Shown piece after piece: positions 1 to 9,844 of a stretch of 64,000 bases of DNA. The stretch is from Pseudofabraea citricarpa (taxonomy: Eukaryota; Ascomycota; Leotiomycetes; Helotiales; Dermateaceae), in NCBI GenBank assembly GCA_029641185.1, contig JAPWGK010000014.1, positions 1,054,001 to 1,118,000 on the forward strand, in the 5' to 3' direction. Position 1 is the stretch's first letter; each line of letters begins with the position of its first letter. Both the position numbers and the translations under genes were made by a program. The notes under the pieces were generated by a model. The model had not been told where the DNA came from and made no database searches. It saw only the letters and a program-made list of their open reading frames with translations.

Positions 1-259
1 ACTATTTTGCTCGTGATTCTTTCTGTGGGTTCCCTCTGGCGGCTGGTATGTGATTTCATCATAATTTGTCTGGAGACGATTCGTTGGCGGTCTTTTGCTG
101 CAATGGATATTTCGATATAGATGAGTAGAAGAAGTAAGTAAGCAACTGCGAAACAAATAAAGAACCAAGATTCTCGTGGGTATCCAGTCATTTATTGATA
201 CATTATTATACAAGAGAATCTATTTTCCGGGGACGAAAGAAGCCATCACGACTCCCCAA

Positions 260-1340
260 TTATTCTACAATCTCATCTCCATTCTTCTCCATGATCCCAG
301 TTAGGAACTTCCACTCCGCCGCACTCACCTTGCTGACACTCATCCGCGCCAACTTGAGCATCTGCATATTTTCCAGTGGACTTCCTTTCTTGCACTGATA
401 ATCACGTAGGTCCTTGAGTGTAACAGGCGTCTTCAGCTTCTGTCGGAACTCGACATGAACGACGGACCATTTTGGATTCTCGGGATCGGACTTCGCGTCA
501 TAGTATGGCGCTTTGGGGTCATGGGCCGTCACTATGGAACCCCGTGTCAGTTCGGCTGGATAGATGATAAGGTGGATAGGCATCGTACGATCAGGTGAAT
601 GTTCCTGTACTATCTCCATAACACCCACGATGGCTGGGACCTTGCAGCTAGAGTGGTAGAAGAAAGCAAGATCGCCTTTCTTCATTGCTCGGAGGTTGTT
701 GCGTGCTGGTGACGATGGTGTTAATGTTGGCGCCTTGCGAAGTAGGGAACTTTAGACATACCTGCATAAGCTCGAATCCCTATTGTTGATTAGTATCTTC
801 GTGCTGTTACAGAAGTCGACCAACTTACCGTCCCATGGCTCAGGCACCGTCTTGGAGGCCAAATCATCAATCGAGAACTTGATATCCTGGCCCTTCTCCA
901 GACGCGACTCTGGCTCTGCTTTCATCAACCAGTACTGGCGACCGCCGGAAGACGAAGGGGGTGGTGGGCTTGCGCTCACTTTAGAAGGCTACCTATCATC
1001 AGTATACCCCCACGATCACCCCTCCAATAAAGTCGCGGTTGGGTGGCTGTCATGTGACTGCAGCCGCAACGTCCATTGAAGGCACGAAGAAGTGAAAGTG
1101 GAGAAATGGTTGACTGACGAGTTTGGGCGGCTTATCCTGGATGCCATTGGCTTCGGGGGGAGATTCTCTGCGGGACTTGGCCTCCTTCTTCGACTTCTTA
1201 GCTGCTTTTGGTGATGATGGTGGTGCTGCTGCTGGTGTTGCTTCGACGGCCTGCTCCTTGGGCGCGTTCCGTCGACTGGAGCGCCTGGGTTCATCCGCTG
1301 TTCTGGGAGGCTCCAGGTGGTGTGCCTTTCGTTTGGGCAT
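260..1340 (-). CDS. EVE-domain protein, THYN1-like (thymocyte nuclear protein 1 homologue)
   Basis: Four exons read 1340-1119, 988-829, 779-762 and 705-260, giving about 281 residues. The first 75 or so residues are basic and rich in Arg, Lys, Ser and Pro (MPKRKAHH start), which suggests a nuclear N-terminal tail. The rest is an EVE domain of the THYN1 family: YWLMKAEPES, then FSIDDLA, then WDGIRAY-AARNNLRAM, KKGDLAFFYHSSC, NPKWSVVHVEF and a C-terminal LARMSVS. EVE domains are PUA-like and are thought to bind modified bases or RNA; the fungal role is not established. The 18-nt exon 762-779 is required to rebuild the conserved WDG-RNNLRAM core. Its flanks (GTAAGT donor, TACTAAT branch, AG; then GTATGT donor) are clear. 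The exon 1 donor (GTCAGT at 1118) is non-ideal and is the least certain junction. It is divergent from the SWI/SNF gene across 3 kb. Confidence 0.82.
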
Positions 1341-2255
1341 GGCTCGCAGCAGTGAGAATGGGTTTGTTTCACGGTGTGGGCGACGCGGTGACTTGCAAGT
1401 TGAATCTTCCCAATCTCACGATGTTACACCCCGGACTCTGGGCGCAGGGATCAAGGATGAAAGCAGCGAGGGGTCTACAACGTACCCGTCCACCGGATCA
1501 TTCGTAACAGAGCCGACGTCCAGCACACACAACATGACATACCGGCAGGTGGTAGGGACAGTAGGAGAATGTACATCACACATGGAAAGCCCAAGCGGGG
1601 AGGGGGAAGGACTCGAAAGAGGAAGAGGGGGAAGAAGAAACGAAGATAAAATAAAGCTGAGGAAGGCGAAGAAGGGTTGGCTGGCTGACCGACTGACTAA
1701 CTGACGGACTGACTGACTGACTTGTCTCATGCACGACAGACAGAAGCAGGATGGGAGGAGACTCGGGACGTGTTGGCTATCCTTGTCATATCGAACGCCT
1801 TTCCTTCGGATCGTCCATCAGAGTTTCCCTCGTGAAAAAGAATGCCTGTGCCTTGGACGTCTCCACTGGGCCCTGGGGACTTCTTGATTACCGGACCCCA
1901 ACGACGCAAAGTGTAATTCTGAGCATTAAACAAGTCATTAGCCGGATCCTGTCATACTATAAACTCTCCGAGAGGGGGAGAGAGAGATAGAGATTGAGAA
2001 GATAGAAGAGAAGCGAGAAGAGCAGAGAAGGGAAAGAGAGGATTGAGGATTGATAACTATTGTGATGACAGGCTTCGGGAGCGAGCCACCCATCTGGAAT
2101 GAATTGCTGCCCTGGCCTGGGATAGCTGATGATCTATGAGCTGGCACGACATCTGCACTGGATTAGTCGATAGGATCGGAGGGTGTTTTATGACGCCAAA
2201 GCATATATGCGGGAGGGCTAGGTATCCGGGAGCTGGTCTTGTCTTGTCTGGTCGG

Positions 2256-2290
2256 GTTTGGTTTGGTTTGGTTTGGTTTGGTTTGGTTTG
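2256..2290. repeat. (GTTTG)7 pentanucleotide array
   Basis: Seven perfect tandem copies of GTTTG. They are followed by CCTGTCTG copies (about 2320-2343) and seven CTG copies (2347-2367). Confidence 0.95.
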
Positions 2291-2515
2291 GTCTGCTTGC
2301 TTTCTGCCTGTCTTGAGTGCCTGTCTGCCTGTCTGCCTGTCTGATGCTGCTGCTGCTGCTGCTGCTGTGATGAGAGATGAGGTCGAGTGATTTATTACTT
2401 AAGACCTTCTGATGTTCCTCCCTCCTCCTCCTCCTCCCTCCCTCCTTCCCTCCACCTTCAAGATCTTCCGTCCGTTCCCTTTCTGTTTCCTGCCCATTAT
2501 TCATTTCATTTTATT

Positions 2516-2545
2516 TCATCTCATCTCATCTCATCTCATCTCATC
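2516..2545. repeat. (TCATC)6 pentanucleotide array
   Basis: Six perfect copies of TCATC in a pyrimidine-rich stretch upstream of the SWI/SNF gene. Confidence 0.95.
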
Positions 2546-3324
2546 TCTCCCCTTCTCACCGCAAATCCCCTCCGCCAGGCCTGTCGCACCCTCCACGGCC
2601 ACCCTCCCTCCCTCCTCTCTGACATGGCCCCGTCACTCGAGGACTGCAGCCCATCAATCAATCAGTCGCTTCTCCCTCTGGCCGCCGATGGTTGAATCAT
2701 CCATCACGTATCACTTGACTCCGCCAAGCACTCCCAGGACAGACTTATAATTGGGACACCAGCCAGAGTCCGGCCTTCCCTCCGGCCATCAGCAGATGTA
2801 TAAAGAGTCCAGCATCTCCCGCACACCTCGCCTCCTGCGCTCCCTCCTTCACATTCTTTCTGCTGCTCTGCTTCGGAAATCGGAGATGGCGCGAGCTGGC
2901 TTAAAGCGACGAGGACTCTTCACCGTATCGGGCTGGGCGCACCGCACCGCACTGCACCGGACGTGGCCAGTGGACGAGCAAACAGGACCGACAACCGCCA
3001 ATTCTTTTTTTATTACTTTTACTATTGCTATACCAAACTAACAGTGCTGCAAACTGACCCAGCCCAGCACAGCACAGCACAGCACAGAATGGTAGTGATG
3101 GTGGTGGTGGAGGTGGAGATGATGGTGATGATTGATGATGGTTTGGGGCAGATGCTAAGCACGGCCGTTGGTTGGCTCGTGTGTGGGCACTGGACAGAGC
3201 TACGGTCGCCCCCCCTTTTTGCCGTTTCCACTATTATTTGAGTGCCAAAACAGGCAGCGACAGACAAGACAGACAGACCACAGTGCAGAATTTCCTTCCG
3301 CCCCGTCCGATACAGCAGCACTGG

Positions 3325-3359
3325 CAACTGGCAACTGGAAACTGGCAACTGGCACCTGG
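3325..3359. repeat. CAACTGG heptanucleotide array, five copies
   Basis: Five heptads in register: CAACTGG, CAACTGG, AAACTGG, CAACTGG, CACCTGG. A partial CACTGG precedes them. Confidence 0.93.
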
Positions 3360-4070
3360 CACACACTGAAGCTCTCTATCACTGCTATCACTACTACTTC
3401 TACCTCTACCTCTACCTCTACTACTGTTCCTGCTACGTACTGTTCGGTATCCGCCCCCTTTGCTCTGCTCTATTCTCCTTTTCACCCACGCCCCCCTCTC
3501 AACAGCTCCTCCTCCTCCTCCTCCTCCTGCTGTCTCTGCAGCCTCGGCGCCCCCGTCATTCTTATTACGGCACCCCTTCCAGAGCCTCTCTCTCTTCCCT
3601 CTATCTCTCTCTCGCTCACGAGAGATAGTCGATCAGGTACGTGCTTGCTCGTTCATGTGTCTTCATTCATGCGCACACCGCGAATTCTCCCGTCGCCACG
3701 ACACGCGCCCTCAACCGAAGACGGCAGCACCTTCCATCCCATCATCACCACTCACACACACAACCCCGACGTCCTCCTGCTCAGGCCCAATCACACTGAA
3801 CTGACGCACGATTTGATTAATCTAGATAGCAGAACCCTCCCCATCCCCTCGCCCACACCCCCCCCGAATACCCCGAATACCTTAATTTTTTAGTACGACT
3901 TACGACCACGAGATCTTCAGCCCTGGAATCTCACGCTTCCGCCCACTCGTCCGTCTTGCTTTAGCCTAGCCCGATCGGTCGGACACTAGCTTTTCCGTTC
4001 AAGGGCCTTCCAACACCCGAGTCCAGCACTTGTTATTTGCGACGTCAACTTACCACATCAGCGCGCCTAT

Positions 4071-4361
4071 GTAAGACCCTCCCTCTCATTCCTCTGTCGT
4101 CCTGCTTGCGCTGTCGATGTCTCGTGACAATACTTGGAGATTGTTGCACGCGTTATCGATTTTCGTTGCTCCTTCCCCCACCCCGTTGATGGCGGTGATG
4201 ACCATTGGCCTCATCCTCTGCTCCATTGAGCCATCAACCGCGTCGCGACTTCCATCGCGACAGGCCTCCCTCCGCGCTTGGCCATCTCTCTTTGACCCTC
4301 CAGGCCTTTGATGCAGGTCATGTTATAAGATAGTGTCGCTGACGACGTGTCCCTCTGGCAG
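4071..4361 (+). other. Candidate 5'-UTR intron of the Swi1-like gene
   Basis: A GTAAGA donor at 4071 and a TCTGGCAG acceptor ending at 4361, with a GCTGACG branch-like site at about 4339, could define a 291-nt leader intron. The spliced mRNA would then place an ATG at the first base of the second exon (4362), which opens the short upstream frame described separately. There is no protein evidence, so RNA data are needed to confirm it. Confidence 0.4.
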
Positions 4362-4394
4362 ATGGGTCGCTTCCCCAAAGTAGAACAGACATGA
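4362..4394 (+). promoter_or_regulatory. Upstream ORF overlapping the Swi1-like start codon (ATGA)
   Basis: The ATG at 4362 opens a ten-codon frame (MGRFPKVEQT) that stops at TGA 4392-4394. This stop overlaps the main ATG at 4391-4393 as ATGA. Such stop-start overlaps can support termination-reinitiation or repress the main frame. The uORF is certain as sequence; its use is inference. Confidence 0.55.
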
Positions 4395-7300
4395 GCTCCT
4401 GGATGAACGACGCCGCTGTCCAGAACCACAATGGCGCGGGCTTCAACCATCTCAATGACCCGAATACCACGCCCAGCATGCTCGACCCTTCCGCCTTCAT
4501 GGCCAATCCGTCCTCCTTCGACCCTTCCCAGTTCCAGAACCAGCAGCTACAACAGCGAATGCAGAACGGCGCCATGCGCAACGCATCGCCATCCTATAAC
4601 AACCCAGTATATCAAACGAACCAAGTGATCCCATCCAAGAGGCCGAGACCAAGAGAAGAGAACATGGGCACGTCGCCGAGACAGGCCGCAGGCATGCTTC
4701 CAAATTCGCGTTCACAGACTCCTCAGCAAGGTGCCTACAACAACAACCCAGCCGGCTTCGCGCCACAACAGCCAGGCCCGTATTCACATCTGCAGAATGG
4801 ATCAGCGAATGCGAGTCCCTCCCCAATAATGGCTAATCAACTACGTCCTGGCGGCGTACCGCAGAGGGTATCAACCGCGTCTCCGCATCCATTTTCTCCA
4901 GCCGGACAGCAGTTTGCAACGCAAGGCTCGCCTTCCCAATCCGATCATGGTAGTCGAACAGAGACACCTCAGAACAACCCTTACGCGCCGCAGAACCCCG
5001 GCTTCAATCCAGGATTCAACCAAAACTTCACTCCGCCCACAGGAAGGACTTCTGCTCCACCGCAGCCCTCGATGTCTACGCCCCAGATGCCTCAATCCCA
5101 CATGCAGCCACAGATGTTCAATCAGCAGCAGCAGCAACAGCCACCACAGCAGAGGCCCCAGAATAGCTTAGAGCAGCAGAAAATGCTGTATCAGATGCGC
5201 CTCCAGCAACAACTGCAACAGGGGAATTTGCTTGCCGCGCAAAGAGCGCAGAATATGTCACCTAATGTGAATCCTTCTCTTAATACTCAGATGCCTGGCC
5301 CCAATGGGCAGCTACCCAACATGCGGAACCAGCCATCCGCTGCACCTCGAGGTGGAAATCCCGATCAATTTGTTAAAAATCTAACCGCGTTCATGCAATC
5401 GAAGCAATTACCGCTAGATATGAATCCCATCGTGGGGGATCGCCCGATCAACTTGGTCATGCTATATATGGCTGTAGCCAAATTCGGAGGTTATCGAAAG
5501 GTTTCGTCTCAGCAGAATGGTTGGGCGCAAGTGTCGCAAGCACTACAATTCCACCCAATGCAAAATCAAACCGCCCCTCAGCAGATTAAAGGGCATTATG
5601 AGAGGAATCTGCTGGCATTCGAGGAGGCTTGGCAATCACAGCAGCAGCAACGCCAAAGGGCAGCCATGATGCACCAGGGCCAAGGAGGGAATATGCCAGG
5701 TCAAGGCCCACAGATGTCACCCACGAAGCAAATGAATCCAAACCAGATGCAACAAGCGCCGCAGTACATGGCACAGCTTCAGCAGCAGCAGCAGCAACGT
5801 ATGGCGCAGCAGCAAATGCAGCAGCAAGCTCATAGCACACCTGTAAAGCAGATGTCCGTTCCACCAGCAATAAATGGGTTCTCAACTCCCCAGCCTCCCC
5901 AACCACAGCATCCTATGGGCCCTCAGAGCCACGCGCGAAATAGTCTATCGAGAAGCATGGAGTCGACCCCTCCACAGAATGGTACAGCATTCCCGATGCC
6001 TTCGCCAGCACCCCCAAGTAAACCAGGTAGCATATCAATGCAGTCGCCTCCAGAGCATATTGCCGCACCAGCAGCTCCTCCTGCGCCACAAGAGCATAAT
6101 CTCCCGGCAAAGCTGGACCCCAAAGTACGCGTAATAGATACTTTTGGAGGCGTGGAATTTGCTTCACTGTTAAAATTGGGTGCCATGGTCACGCAGTGGA
6201 AACCAGATATACCAGCCGTGGCAGATTTGGGAACCATCGATATTCACGCGTTGACCATGAGCCTTCAAAGCAATATTCATTCTGAAGTACGGCTAGCGCT
6301 AGATACCTTGGTCTCCATGTCGGTGGAAGTTCGTCTACAACTGGACCTCAGGGCTTGCGAAGACCTCGTGGAAACCTTGATCGATTGTGCGGAACTTCAG
6401 ATAGATTTCTTGGCGGAAAATGCAGCAGAAGTTTCGGACGTGATGCTCGTCACCTCCTACGAGGATGTCGTCCGAGGATGTCGGCTGGAGAAGGAGTCAC
6501 TGCAAGACATCCCGCCCTTTGGGACTCTTTCCTACGATCTTGATCGTGCAGTCGATAAGTTAATCTGTATTACCACCATTGTGCGGAACCTGTCATTCTT
6601 TGATGCGAATCACGGGCCACTTGCCGATGAACTTGTTATCAAGTTTTTCTGCGTTGTTATAAGATACTTGGGGACGCGCAACATGCTTCTCCGAACACAC
6701 TCAAATACCCTCGATTTCATGAAGGACGTAATAATCTGCTTATCGAATCTTGCTCACGCTGTGGAGTTACCGGGTCGAGAGCAGGCTTTGTGCTTATTGC
6801 ATTTTGTGCTTGCGTTTGCACCGAGCCCATTACCAAATAGCACTGGTGCTGAGAACCTATCATTCTCTCTCTTTGATCCCACAATTCACCGATACCTCCC
6901 TGCTGCTGTTGACAGCTTGGCCAAGCTTTTGGCGCGAGACGAGCCGAATCGGACGCACTACAAGACGATTTTCGCATCGGACGTGGCGTCTTCTCCACCT
7001 TTTGACCTTCTGACGAGGACCTTTGCGCTTGCCATTTCTCCCATACCAGATCTCAAACAAGACAACAAGCGCGGAGCCTTACCTCCGGTCATTGAGTTGC
7101 GCAAGCCATACCTCATGCAAGGGATGTTAGCAGCTGAAATCCTGACAAACCTTGCTCCCGGACACGAAACAGGTATACCCAAGTCATGGCTGACTTCCGA
7201 GGACGGGTGGTCACAGAATCTCTCGCGGCTTATTCTCTCGCTTTGTTTGGAAACAGCCGCCCAGGTGCCTCACGGGAGGGGTCAGCCACCACCCCCCAAA

Positions 7301-7519
7301 GGGATCGAAGACGAAGCCCTTCTTCACATCTCCCTCGGGGGCATCGCTGTTCTCCGGAGGTTGGCCGAGAAGTCTCGCGATCCCGATGATGCTACGTCCT
7401 TCGTGCCAACTTCGGGGATGCCTACAAAGGACAGCCTTCTCGGAGCTTTAAAGATAGTCAACCCTCGACTCCAAGGGGTGCTGAAGCAGTTGTGTGCATA
7501 CGCAGGACTGGACACATAA
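4391..7519 (+). CDS. SWI/SNF chromatin-remodelling subunit with ARID domain (Swi1/Sol1-like)
   Basis: A single uninterrupted frame of 1042 residues. Residues 1-320 are low complexity, rich in Gln, Asn, Pro and Met, with polyQ. An ARID DNA-binding domain lies at about 322-420 (NPDQFVKNLTAF, then LYMAVAKFGGYRKV, then WAQVSQAL and IKGHYERNLLAFE). A second Gln/Pro-rich linker follows (about 420-575). The C-terminal 460 residues form an alpha-helical region (starts KVRVIDTFGGVEFASL) typical of fungal Swi1/Sol1. The family is a core subunit of the nucleosome-remodelling SWI/SNF complex in the nucleus. The start was chosen as the first ATG of the long frame, because the upstream ATG at 4362 is in another frame. 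The 3' end faces the mL49 gene. Confidence 0.9.
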   Translation: MSSWMNDAAVQNHNGAGFNHLNDPNTTPSMLDPSAFMANPSSFDPSQFQNQQLQQRMQNGAMRNASPSYNNPVYQTNQVIPSKRPRPREENMGTSPRQAAGMLPNSRSQTPQQGAYNNNPAGFAPQQPGPYSHLQNGSANASPSPIMANQLRPGGVPQRVSTASPHPFSPAGQQFATQGSPSQSDHGSRTETPQNNPYAPQNPGFNPGFNQNFTPPTGRTSAPPQPSMSTPQMPQSHMQPQMFNQQQQQQPPQQRPQNSLEQQKMLYQMRLQQQLQQGNLLAAQRAQNMSPNVNPSLNTQMPGPNGQLPNMRNQPSAAPRGGNPDQFVKNLTAFMQSKQLPLDMNPIVGDRPINLVMLYMAVAKFGGYRKVSSQQNGWAQVSQALQFHPMQNQTAPQQIKGHYERNLLAFEEAWQSQQQQRQRAAMMHQGQGGNMPGQGPQMSPTKQMNPNQMQQAPQYMAQLQQQQQQRMAQQQMQQQAHSTPVKQMSVPPAINGFSTPQPPQPQHPMGPQSHARNSLSRSMESTPPQNGTAFPMPSPAPPSKPGSISMQSPPEHIAAPAAPPAPQEHNLPAKLDPKVRVIDTFGGVEFASLLKLGAMVTQWKPDIPAVADLGTIDIHALTMSLQSNIHSEVRLALDTLVSMSVEVRLQLDLRACEDLVETLIDCAELQIDFLAENAAEVSDVMLVTSYEDVVRGCRLEKESLQDIPPFGTLSYDLDRAVDKLICITTIVRNLSFFDANHGPLADELVIKFFCVVIRYLGTRNMLLRTHSNTLDFMKDVIICLSNLAHAVELPGREQALCLLHFVLAFAPSPLPNSTGAENLSFSLFDPTIHRYLPAAVDSLAKLLARDEPNRTHYKTIFASDVASSPPFDLLTRTFALAISPIPDLKQDNKRGALPPVIELRKPYLMQGMLAAEILTNLAPGHETGIPKSWLTSEDGWSQNLSRLILSLCLETAAQVPHGRGQPPPPKGIEDEALLHISLGGIAVLRRLAEKSRDPDDATSFVPTSGMPTKDSLLGALKIVNPRLQGVLKQLCAYAGLDT

Positions 7520-7904
7520 AATTTGCTATTTCTTATTCATGTATCACATTCCATAGACGCATCGATGAACTGTTGGCAGCGTGAGGAGTTGGCGTTGGGA
7601 TATTTATCTGGGTATTGAGCATAGCTTTTAGCAAGGTGCGAACTGGTTGGAAACTGGTCACTGTATAAGTGAGGAGTAGACTCGTGGATTGTTGAGTCGT
7701 TGAGAGTTGTACATATACAGAGGCACACGAGTGTGGCGGATTTTAGCAGAGCACACTCAAACCATAGCACGTTCTCAGCCTATACATTTATTACAGCAAT
7801 GATATTCAGAGTATCTAGTTAGAATATCCATCCGCCGAGGTTTTGTACAGTCAACATGACAACGCCTATTTTTCCATATTCATACATGTCTATAACACTC
7901 CCCT
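7520..7904. other. Convergent 3' spacer
   Basis: The short region between the stop codons of the Swi1-like (+) and mL49 (-) genes should hold both 3' UTRs and polyadenylation sites. I see no further gene. Confidence 0.6.
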
Positions 7905-8319
7905 CTAAAAGTTGCGCTCTTGCAGAAATTTGATGACATCCGGTTTCTTGTGGCCCTTGTATATTGGTTAGTCCTACACCATACAACTGTCCTATGTATG
8001 TTCTAGAGCATACCTTTATTAATATCTGCCTCGTCAATTGGTTGACCACCACCTCCTTCTCCTCCAATCCCAGCGCCTCCTGTAGTTCAGCGCGCAGCAC
8101 GCTGACATCGCCCTCGATCTTCCGGATCTTGGTGAGCTTCATGTTGCCGCCACGCTTCTCCAGGAGGTAGATGGGCAGATTGTTGGATGCGGAGCGTGCG
8201 ACTCGATACGGAAATGTAGGGATAGCCGTGGTGCTAGACGCTGCGGTAGAGAGGAATCGTTGAAGCGTGGAGGGCTTGGGTAGACCCATTGGCCGGAGGA
8301 AGGATAGTGGCTGTAGCAT
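7905..8319 (-). CDS. IMG2: Mitochondrial large ribosomal subunit protein mL49 (Img2 family)
   Basis: Two exons, 8319-8014 and 7955-7905, give 118 residues. The N-terminus (MLQPLSFLRPMGL...RFLSTAASS) is basic, hydroxylated and lacks acidic residues, as in a mitochondrial targeting peptide. The core PYRVARSASNNLPIYLLEKRGGN followed by TKIRKIEGDVSVLR is the mL49/Img2 signature. The protein ends GHKKPDVIKFLQERNF, encoded by a 51-nt last exon. The intron (7956-8013) has a GTATGC donor, and the frame continues exactly. An upstream in-frame extension to 8394 lacks an ATG and was not used. The family is a structural protein of the mitochondrial large ribosomal subunit. It shares a 186-bp head-to-head intergenic region with eIF3e. 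Confidence 0.9.
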
Positions 8320-8505
8320 GTTGATGGTGATGCAGTGGGAGAAGAACGTAGCTATGTAGCTCTCGCGCTGTATGCAGTCTTGGAGTCGGGACAAGTTTTA
8401 AGGTTGACGCTAGCGGGTCACGCTTTTGATCTCACTGTCGCGATTTCCCACAATCAAAAATTCGATATCTCAGGTCCGCGACCCCACCACAATATCACTG
8501 CAATC
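8320..8505. promoter_or_regulatory. Bidirectional promoter region mL49 / eIF3e
   Basis: Only 186 bp separate the two start codons, so both promoters and 5' leaders must overlap here. It contains CG-rich TCTCGCGCTG and TGTCGCGA boxes; I assign no factor to them. Confidence 0.6.
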
Positions 8506-9844
8506 ATGGCTGCTGACATGGAGAACCACGATCTGCTCCCAAAGCTCATGCAGCACCTGGATCGCCATCTCATCTTTCCTCTTCTTCAGTTTGCGGCCGA
8601 CGATGACGATGCGTCGCCAGATATTACCAAGGCGAAATATGAGCTGCTCAAGACGACCAACATGACTGACTACGTGGCTCAACTTTACTGCGAAATCGAA
8701 GGGGCGGATGAACCTCCCAAGGAATTTGCTACGAAGAGATCCGATGTTTTGGCCCGCCTAGAGAAGTTTGAGCAAGATACTGAGAAGATCACGGATTTGC
8801 TCGGCAGAGAAGACGTCGTGACAAGCTTGAGGAGCGACAAGGTTGCAAATTTGGAGTTCTTGAAGAAGGAGCACGATGTATGTGGTTTGCTGCAGGTCTT
8901 CGGTGGTGTATATACTGATAACGAAATAGGTTACTATCGAGATGGTCAACGTCCTTTACGATTTCGGGAACTTCCAATACAGCTGTGGTAATTATGGCGC
9001 AGCTGCAGAGCTCCTCTATCAATTCCGAGTACTCTCTACAGACAACGACAAGGTTACGGCTGCCAGCTGGGGAAAGCTCGCCTCAGAGATCCTTACCACA
9101 AACTGGGAGTCTGCTATGGAGGAAGTTCAGAAGGTTAAGGAATCGATCGATACCAAACTCTTCAGCAACCCACTCGCTCAACTGACTCACCGAACGTGGC
9201 TTCTTCACTGGTCTCTGTTCCCTTTCTTCAACTACGAACCCGCTCGCGAAACTATGTGCGAGCTCTTCTTCTCCGCCCCCTTTATCAACACCATTCAAAC
9301 CGCCTGCCCTTGGATTCTACGTTATTTAGTTGCAGCAGTAGTCACAAACCGCAGTCGCTCCCGCAACACTGGTCAGCACCAGAAGCAACTCAAAGACATC
9401 ATCCGAATTGTTAAGCAAGAAAATTACGAATATAATGACCCCGTGACCGATTTCATCAAAGCACTTTACATCGACTTCGATTTCGAGGAAGCCCAGAAGA
9501 AGCTATCAGAAGCCGAAGCAGTACTCCGTTCCGACTTCTTCCTCAACAACTCGTCAGATGCGTTCGTTGAAGCCGCAAGACATCTCATCTCAGAAAGCTA
9601 CTGCAAGATTCATCAGAGAATCGACATCAAGGATCTTAGCGCACGATTAGGTCTGGATCAGGATGAGGGTGAAAAATGGATTGTCAACCTTATTCGGGAC
9701 ACCCGATTAGATGCTAAGATTGATTACAAGGAAGGCACTGTAATCATGAACCACCCCCAGAACAGTGTTTATCAACAGGTCATCGAGAGAACCAAGGGAG
9801 GATTCTTCAGGACCCAAGTGTTGAGCTCGGCAGTTGCGAAGTGA
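8506..9844 (+). CDS. Eukaryotic translation initiation factor 3 subunit E (Int6)
   Basis: Exons 8506-8877 and 8930-9844 encode 428 residues. The 52-nt intron (GTATGT donor, AACGAAATAG acceptor) joins EHD to [13 protein letters not shown] in phase 0. The N-terminal region ([21 protein letters not shown]) matches the eIF3e N-terminal domain. The middle is helical, and a PCI domain occupies about residues 230-405, including [16 protein letters not shown] and the winged-helix end [17 protein letters not shown], then [16 protein letters not shown] sequence near the C-terminus ([15 protein letters not shown]). The family is a subunit of the eIF3 complex that recruits the 40S ribosome to mRNA in the cytoplasm. 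Length is normal. The start ATG 8506 is followed by a typical [13 protein letters not shown] opening. Confidence 0.95.

Larger units (their letters stand above)
1341..4390. other. Gene-free divergent spacer between THYN1-like and Swi1-like genes
   Basis: About 3 kb of low-complexity, CT/CA-rich DNA, carrying a GACT-rich stretch, GTTTG, CTG, TCATC, AGCAC and CAACTGG arrays. The open frames here (for example 3168-3893) are composed of repeats and match no family. It must contain both promoters and the 5' leader of the SWI/SNF gene. I see no other gene. Confidence 0.6.

Noticed and set aside
1123..1704. 193-residue frame on the + strand overlapping the THYN1-like gene
   Set aside because: Antisense to the well-supported EVE-domain gene for part of its length and without family resemblance.
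3168..3893. 241-residue open frame upstream of the Swi1-like gene
   Set aside because: Composition follows the CT/CA repeats, with no domain; three frames are open at once, which indicates low complexity rather than coding.
7537..7770. Short minus-strand frame in the Swi1-like 3' flank
   Set aside because: Lies in the probable 3' UTR; no conserved motif.
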